A DNA stretch of 33,539 nt. Source: a virus. The notes beneath the pieces are model-generated. The model saw only the letters and a program-made list of their open reading frames with translations. It was not told the DNA's origin and did no database searches. The translations under genes were made by a program, and so were the position numbers. Shown here piece by piece: positions 29,873 through 33,539 of the stretch (the first letter of the stretch is position 1; the number at the start of each line of letters is the position of its first letter). The stretch lies in IMG/VR virus record IMGVR_UViG_3300005613_000242, positions 1 to 33,539 of that record. One strand, written 5' to 3'.

Positions 29873-30060
29873 TAATTTTTTCCCATTACTTTTTGTAATA
29901 AATCTAAACCTTCGTTTGTTACTGTCACTATTGTGTCTACAGCTAAATCATCTTCTGTATGATTCTTTAAAAATTCTTCTTTAGAATCATAAACTTTATT
30001 AGTTGATTTACTTCTAAAGGTATGTTTAGTTTTTGTTTCTATGTTTACTACTTTATCCAT
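29872..30060 (-). CDS. Hypothetical small protein
   Basis: 62 residues: a basic beta-type N-terminus (MDKVVNIETKTKHTF), then TNKVYDSKEEFLKNHTEDD and a helical end. No family recognised. The start overlaps the upstream virion ORF by 8 bases, and the stop overlaps the glycosyltransferase ATG (TAATG). Confidence 0.55.
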   Translation of the reverse strand: MDKVVNIETKTKHTFRSKSTNKVYDSKEEFLKNHTEDDLAVDTIVTVTNEGLDLLQKVMGKN

Positions 30061-30388
30061 TCTCTTGCGATCTATCTATCATAAGATAACTCACTTGTCC
30101 AGACGCTTTATTAGCAACATCTGCTTGAACTTTTAAAATATCTCCAGCTTCCATATTGATTACCGGTATTGCAAGATTTTCTGTAGTTTTATTTAAAAGT
30201 TTATGAGATATTTCAATATCAGAACCACCTGATTTTTTTAAAAATAAATCTATGTCCACATTGGTATTATCTATTACACACACCTGAACAGATCTAACAA
30301 TAGCAATAGAACTTGCATTAATTGTTAACACGGTGGTTAAGTTTGTTGTAGTTAAATCAAAAGTATCGCTTTTATAAAAATTTGCCAT
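30053..30388 (-). CDS. Beta-rich virion-type protein
   Basis: 111 residues, almost all predicted beta strands with Thr/Asn/Ile (TFDLTTTNLTTVLTINASS, then DIDLFLKKSGGSDIEISHK). It looks like a small jelly-roll or Ig-like decoration or tail component that often follows tail genes. Coupled by TAATG to the 54-residue ORF upstream. Role inferred. Confidence 0.55.
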   Translation of the reverse strand: MANFYKSDTFDLTTTNLTTVLTINASSIAIVRSVQVCVIDNTNVDIDLFLKKSGGSDIEISHKLLNKTTENLAIPVINMEAGDILKVQADVANKASGQVSYLMIDRSQENG

Positions 30389-30552
30389 TAACTAAAAAAC
30401 CACTCCAATCTTGCTTGTTCATCTTTTAAATCTTTTTGATATCCAAAGTTTAATTCATTCTTCAATGTATCTAAACCTTCTCGTAATTGTCTTGCATTAG
30501 ATTCATTATACTCTTGAGATGGTTCTGGTATAACTGCTGTAATCTTTGCCAT
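30388..30552 (-). CDS. Small hypothetical ORF behind the tail gene
   Basis: 54 residues (MAKITAVIPEPSQEYNESNA...), one long charged helix ending in LEWFFS. It begins TAATG on the stop of the large tail gene and ends TAATG on the next. Exact coupling at both ends and the absence of other genes in the gap support it. Function unknown. Confidence 0.6.
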   Translation of the reverse strand: MAKITAVIPEPSQEYNESNARQLREGLDTLKNELNFGYQKDLKDEQARLEWFFS

Positions 30553-32489
30553 TATCTTCTACCTCCTGCTTGTATATCTAATCTTAAAGTTCCATATCTC
30601 CAAGATTGATTTACTGCATCATTTTCTATTTTCAAACTAACCTGTCTTCCTCTAACTCTTGTACTTACAAAAGTTGTGGTACTATTACACGTAAATGGAC
30701 CTGTAATCAATGGACCATTGGAATCTGATTGTTCTGCTTGATTAGGATAATTTCTAAAGAACATAGTAACTTTTGCATTACCTGATAAATTTTTAAAATC
30801 AGGTATGAATCTAGATACTCTCATTATGTTTTCACCATCTCCAGCCATACCTTGTTGAACATCTAAATCATAATCTCCTGATTGAATGTAAGAAGTTATT
30901 GCTGTTGAAACTCCATTTGCATCTACTTCATTAACGCCTATTTCGTGTGCCCAGTATTTAGATGAGCCATATGTATTAGTAGCTCCATTAATTGTAGGAA
31001 AACTAGGTACAGTATTAACTGTAAATTGAGTTGCATAAGGTAATGCATAAGTATGATTATCATTATAACTTGTTCTAGCTAATGATCCTGTAGTCCAAGT
31101 TTGTTCTAAAAAATTAAATACAACATTCCTATTAATCTGTTGCGAGCCGCTTGCTGCATAGTACCAACCTACTTCATTATATAATGAGTTATGATATCCA
31201 TAAGCAATTTGATTAGCATCATAGTTAATTCCTAATGCATCACCTTGAGTAGTAAATACAAAATCTTCAACAAGTGATGGTAATTGTTTAACCGTACCAT
31301 CATACATAAAGAAGCCTCCACCAAATCCCATCCAGAAGACAGCACCTTGTGCATAGACTGCAGCGTGTTGACCTAAACAACCACAGTTAGAACCTACTTG
31401 TCTAATACTAAATGTAAAAGGTGGTCCTACGAATTGAATTTGATATGCTGCTTGATCTGTTAATACCAAGACATAATCTTTACCTTGAACGGCTGTAATG
31501 ATTTCATTTCCTTGGTCTAATAAAAAAGTACCGGCGGTATTAGTTGCAGTAGGATTCCAAACGTTAATGTCTTCTTGATTTGAAAATCTTATGAACATTT
31601 TATTTTGAGTTGAAGGACTTCCAATGGTTGTCTCTGTTCCCATTAAGAATAAATGTCTATCTCTATCTGATACTAGACTCATTAATGAAGTTGTAGGTGC
31701 ACCTGATACGATTGCAGCTCTTATATCTAAAGCACCTGCTGTTGCTGGGTTCCAAGTATATGTTGCACCATTTCTAACCGTTGCTACTAGCAACTGGCCA
31801 TAGTTATCGAGTGACCAGGAGCCTGGATCAAGTGTTACGTTTGTAACTGAAGACTCTTCTCCCCACGCACCTGCTGACCAAGTATCCGTACCCCAACCAT
31901 AAGCAGGAGTTTGAAATACTGGACCTATTGTAATGTATGAATTTAAAGTTGCTGAACCTTGAGCTGACATACCTGTGCCACTTTCATTTGATGGCATAGT
32001 AATTGTAAAAGTATTTCCAGTTGGCGTTGCAATGACTTCAAATACATTCGTTGTAAAATCTGCTGTAGTATATCCAGTTACTCCTCCACCTGGTAAGGTA
32101 ACTGTTTTAAATTTAAAATAATCTCCTGCCGATAATCCGTGAGAAGTTAAATTAACTGTAACTGTTGCTGAACCTGTTGTTGAATCAAAAGTACATCCTG
32201 TTTGATCTGCATTGATAGGTGTAATGTCATAAAAACCACCTTCATAATAAATAATTAATACTTTGGATGTACCTAATGCAGCGTATTTTTTACCTGTTAA
32301 ATCCGTCCAAGTGTGTTGATCTCTAACAGGACCTGCTAAAGTTTCGTCTACAAGTTGTTGCCAACCACCTATCTTTTCAGGTTGACCATATCTAAACCTA
32401 ACATTATCACCATCTACCCATTGCCCTTCAGCTCCGGTTTCTGTGGCTTGTTTATTAAATCCTGGCTTGAATTGTATCTTTTGTAACAT
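30552..32489 (-). CDS. Tail/stabilisation-like virion protein
   Basis: 645 residues, beta-rich throughout, with Gly/Thr/Asn/Trp and few Lys. The N-terminal KIQFKPGFNKQATETGAEGQ and VDGDNVRFRYGQPEKIGGWQ match what I know of phage tail hub or P22 gp10-like stabilisation proteins, which plug the portal and form a beta-propeller. A repeat-like region (VTVNLTSHGLSAGDYFKF ... NTFTITMPSNESGTGMS) resembles an inserted carbohydrate- or Ig-like domain. It supports a short-tailed morphology. Portal and capsid genes would be expected to its right, outside the window. Confidence 0.7.
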   Translation of the reverse strand: MLQKIQFKPGFNKQATETGAEGQWVDGDNVRFRYGQPEKIGGWQQLVDETLAGPVRDQHTWTDLTGKKYAALGTSKVLIIYYEGGFYDITPINADQTGCTFDSTTGSATVTVNLTSHGLSAGDYFKFKTVTLPGGGVTGYTTADFTTNVFEVIATPTGNTFTITMPSNESGTGMSAQGSATLNSYITIGPVFQTPAYGWGTDTWSAGAWGEESSVTNVTLDPGSWSLDNYGQLLVATVRNGATYTWNPATAGALDIRAAIVSGAPTTSLMSLVSDRDRHLFLMGTETTIGSPSTQNKMFIRFSNQEDINVWNPTATNTAGTFLLDQGNEIITAVQGKDYVLVLTDQAAYQIQFVGPPFTFSIRQVGSNCGCLGQHAAVYAQGAVFWMGFGGGFFMYDGTVKQLPSLVEDFVFTTQGDALGINYDANQIAYGYHNSLYNEVGWYYAASGSQQINRNVVFNFLEQTWTTGSLARTSYNDNHTYALPYATQFTVNTVPSFPTINGATNTYGSSKYWAHEIGVNEVDANGVSTAITSYIQSGDYDLDVQQGMAGDGENIMRVSRFIPDFKNLSGNAKVTMFFRNYPNQAEQSDSNGPLITGPFTCNSTTTFVSTRVRGRQVSLKIENDAVNQSWRYGTLRLDIQAGGRR

Positions 32490-32504
32490 AGATACCCTTT
32501 ATAT

Positions 32505-32819
32505 CTAATTTTTTGCCAAAAATATAGTCCATTCTAGCTTAGATATCAAATCATTTAGCTTTAAATCCTTAGTATTATTTTCTTTTATATATTGATGTAA
32601 TTCTTCGATATCAACAATAATATACTGGTCTTCAATATCAAAAACCATTTTATCCGCTTTGGTTTTAAAACTTCCAATTTTAATATTATTTTGAATTGGT
32701 CTAGTATCAAATTTAAATTTTTGATTATGTAGTATACCTTCTACATCCCATAACTCGGTCTTTTTTTGTTTTAAATTTGCTAATTTATAATTTTTTAATT
32801 TATTATAAAAATTTTTCAT
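32505..32819 (-). CDS. Hypothetical basic protein
   Basis: 104 residues, Lys/Asn/Ile-rich (MKNFYNKLKNYKLANLKQKK), alpha/beta; SFKTKADKMVFDIEDQYIIVDIEELHQYI may be a small DNA- or protein-binding fold. No family. The ATG lies 2 bases from a strong hairpin and has no ribosome site, so expression is probably restrained. Confidence 0.5.
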   Translation of the reverse strand: MKNFYNKLKNYKLANLKQKKTELWDVEGILHNQKFKFDTRPIQNNIKIGSFKTKADKMVFDIEDQYIIVDIEELHQYIKENNTKDLKLNDLISKLEWTIFLAKN

Positions 32820-32821
32820 TT

Positions 32822-32876
32822 CTTATAAAGGATGCAGTAATGTGGTATGTGGTGGTATTACTGCACCCATTATAAG
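32822..32876. promoter_or_regulatory. Long hairpin between oxygenase and 104-aa gene
   Basis: A 20-base arm at 32822-32841 pairs with 32857-32876 at 18 of 20 positions, including TGCAGTAAT with ATTACTGCA, around a GT-rich 15-base loop. No U-run follows; it stands directly before the ATG at 32819. A transcription attenuator, RNA processing site or translation-control element is likely. Confidence 0.65.
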
Positions 32877-32882
32877 ATTATA

Positions 32883-33506
32883 TCACCGTTTAAACCAAGA
32901 TGGAAGACCTAAATGAATACGTTTGTCAAACATATTATCTTTTGCTCCTGGTGTTTTACGATTATTATAATGTAAGAAAACTTGAATACATTCCTCACCT
33001 TTGAACTTTTCTCTCCAATGTTCTAATTCACAACCATAATATACTAACATATCTCCTGGTTTTAAATCTACTTTGATACCTTTCATACCTTCTTTACCAG
33101 ACGGCTCTAAATAAATTGGCCAATCATCACCACTTAAATTCATAGTCGTAGAAATTTCACAGCTAAATCTATCTTTATGTCTTTTAAGTTCATCACCTTT
33201 TTTATAAATTCTTGCATAGGTATATGCAGGATATAATTTTAATCCTGTTGCTTTTTCCATAACTGGCTGACACTTTAATAATAAAGTTTCCATTGCTATA
33301 TCTGAATAACAAGAATAGGTGTTTGGTATCTGTTCATTTTGACCTTCATAATAACCCAATAAAACTTCATATGGAGAAATATATCTAGCTTGAATACAAG
33401 TATCATAAACTTGTTTTTTCATAGAAAAATAGTTTGCAACAAACATAGCTAAATCTTTTGAGATTGCCTGACGAATAACTGTGTATTTATTTTTTTTAAA
33501 AGACAT
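32883..33506 (-). CDS. 2-oxoglutarate/Fe(II) oxygenase
   Basis: 207 residues of the 2OG-Fe(II) dioxygenase (prolyl-4-hydroxylase-like) type. The iron ligands are H110-K-D112 in RHKDRF and the distal H163 in LEHW; LKPGDMLVYYG precedes it as in the double-stranded beta-helix. A clear 2OG-binding Arg about ten residues after H163 is not obvious; a nearby Lys or Arg may do this. It could hydroxylate nucleic acid or protein in the virion-gene region. Its start is preceded by AAAGAG. Confidence 0.75.
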   Translation of the reverse strand: MSFKKNKYTVIRQAISKDLAMFVANYFSMKKQVYDTCIQARYISPYEVLLGYYEGQNEQIPNTYSCYSDIAMETLLLKCQPVMEKATGLKLYPAYTYARIYKKGDELKRHKDRFSCEISTTMNLSGDDWPIYLEPSGKEGMKGIKVDLKPGDMLVYYGCELEHWREKFKGEECIQVFLHYNNRKTPGAKDNMFDKRIHLGLPSWFKR

Positions 33507-33539
33507 CTTTTACTATCTCTTTTTGCACCGCTTGAATCT

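Overview
The window is best read as most of the genome of a short-tailed (podovirus-like) marine bacteriophage, probably infecting a SAR11/Pelagibacter-type alphaproteobacterium. The reasons are very AT-rich DNA, densely packed genes with ATGA or TAATG overlaps, and a gene set I recognise from open-ocean phage genomes (family A polymerase, phage SpeD, Hsp20, DUF3310, Q/A-rich ejection-type proteins). The host is inference; no host gene or tRNA is visible. No terminase large subunit, portal, major capsid protein or endolysin is recognisable. The head genes are presumably beyond the right edge, upstream in the leftward structural operon.

Layout. Bases 1-800 hold a rightward, unusually GC-rich gp88-family gene and a tiny overlapping ORF that runs into an array of CAAGCNN heptamers (721-878). 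A leftward mini-operon (VRR-NUC-like nuclease plus two small ORFs) runs into the same array from the other side. It diverges from a rightward terminase-small-subunit gene across a strikingly symmetric promoter (1553-1585). A non-coding block (2471-2817) contains a 266-bp element bounded by perfect 26-bp inverted repeats around GGTAAC-like sites, and is a candidate origin or control region.

From 2818 to 16189 everything is leftward. It comprises nucleases (PD-(D/E)XK-like, HNH, RecB/Cas4-like), many small zinc-ribbon or membrane ORFs (nine of them shorter than 60 codons in the tight gaps), SpeD copy 1, a SET-domain protein, and a replication block: family A DNA polymerase, DUF3310, UvrD-like helicase, AEP-type primase, a possible ssDNA-binding protein and coiled-coil proteins. 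A divergent promoter at 16209-16245 separates this from a short rightward unit (SNF2-like ATPase and a small ORF). That unit meets the leftward Hsp20 gene at a shared hairpin.

From 18441 to 33506 the genes are leftward again. In transcription order (right to left) they are a 2OG-Fe(II) oxygenase, a large tail/stabilisation-like protein, small virion-type ORFs, two glycosyltransferases, four large ejection-type virion proteins with a shared GGR-x-(G/N)-(F/Y) motif, a holin/XhlA-like membrane protein and a second SpeD. Promoters that can be seen are sigma70-like, which fits use of host RNA polymerase. The 26-bp arms, however, end in a T7-promoter-like TATAGGG. All functional calls rest on motifs read by eye; no database search was made.
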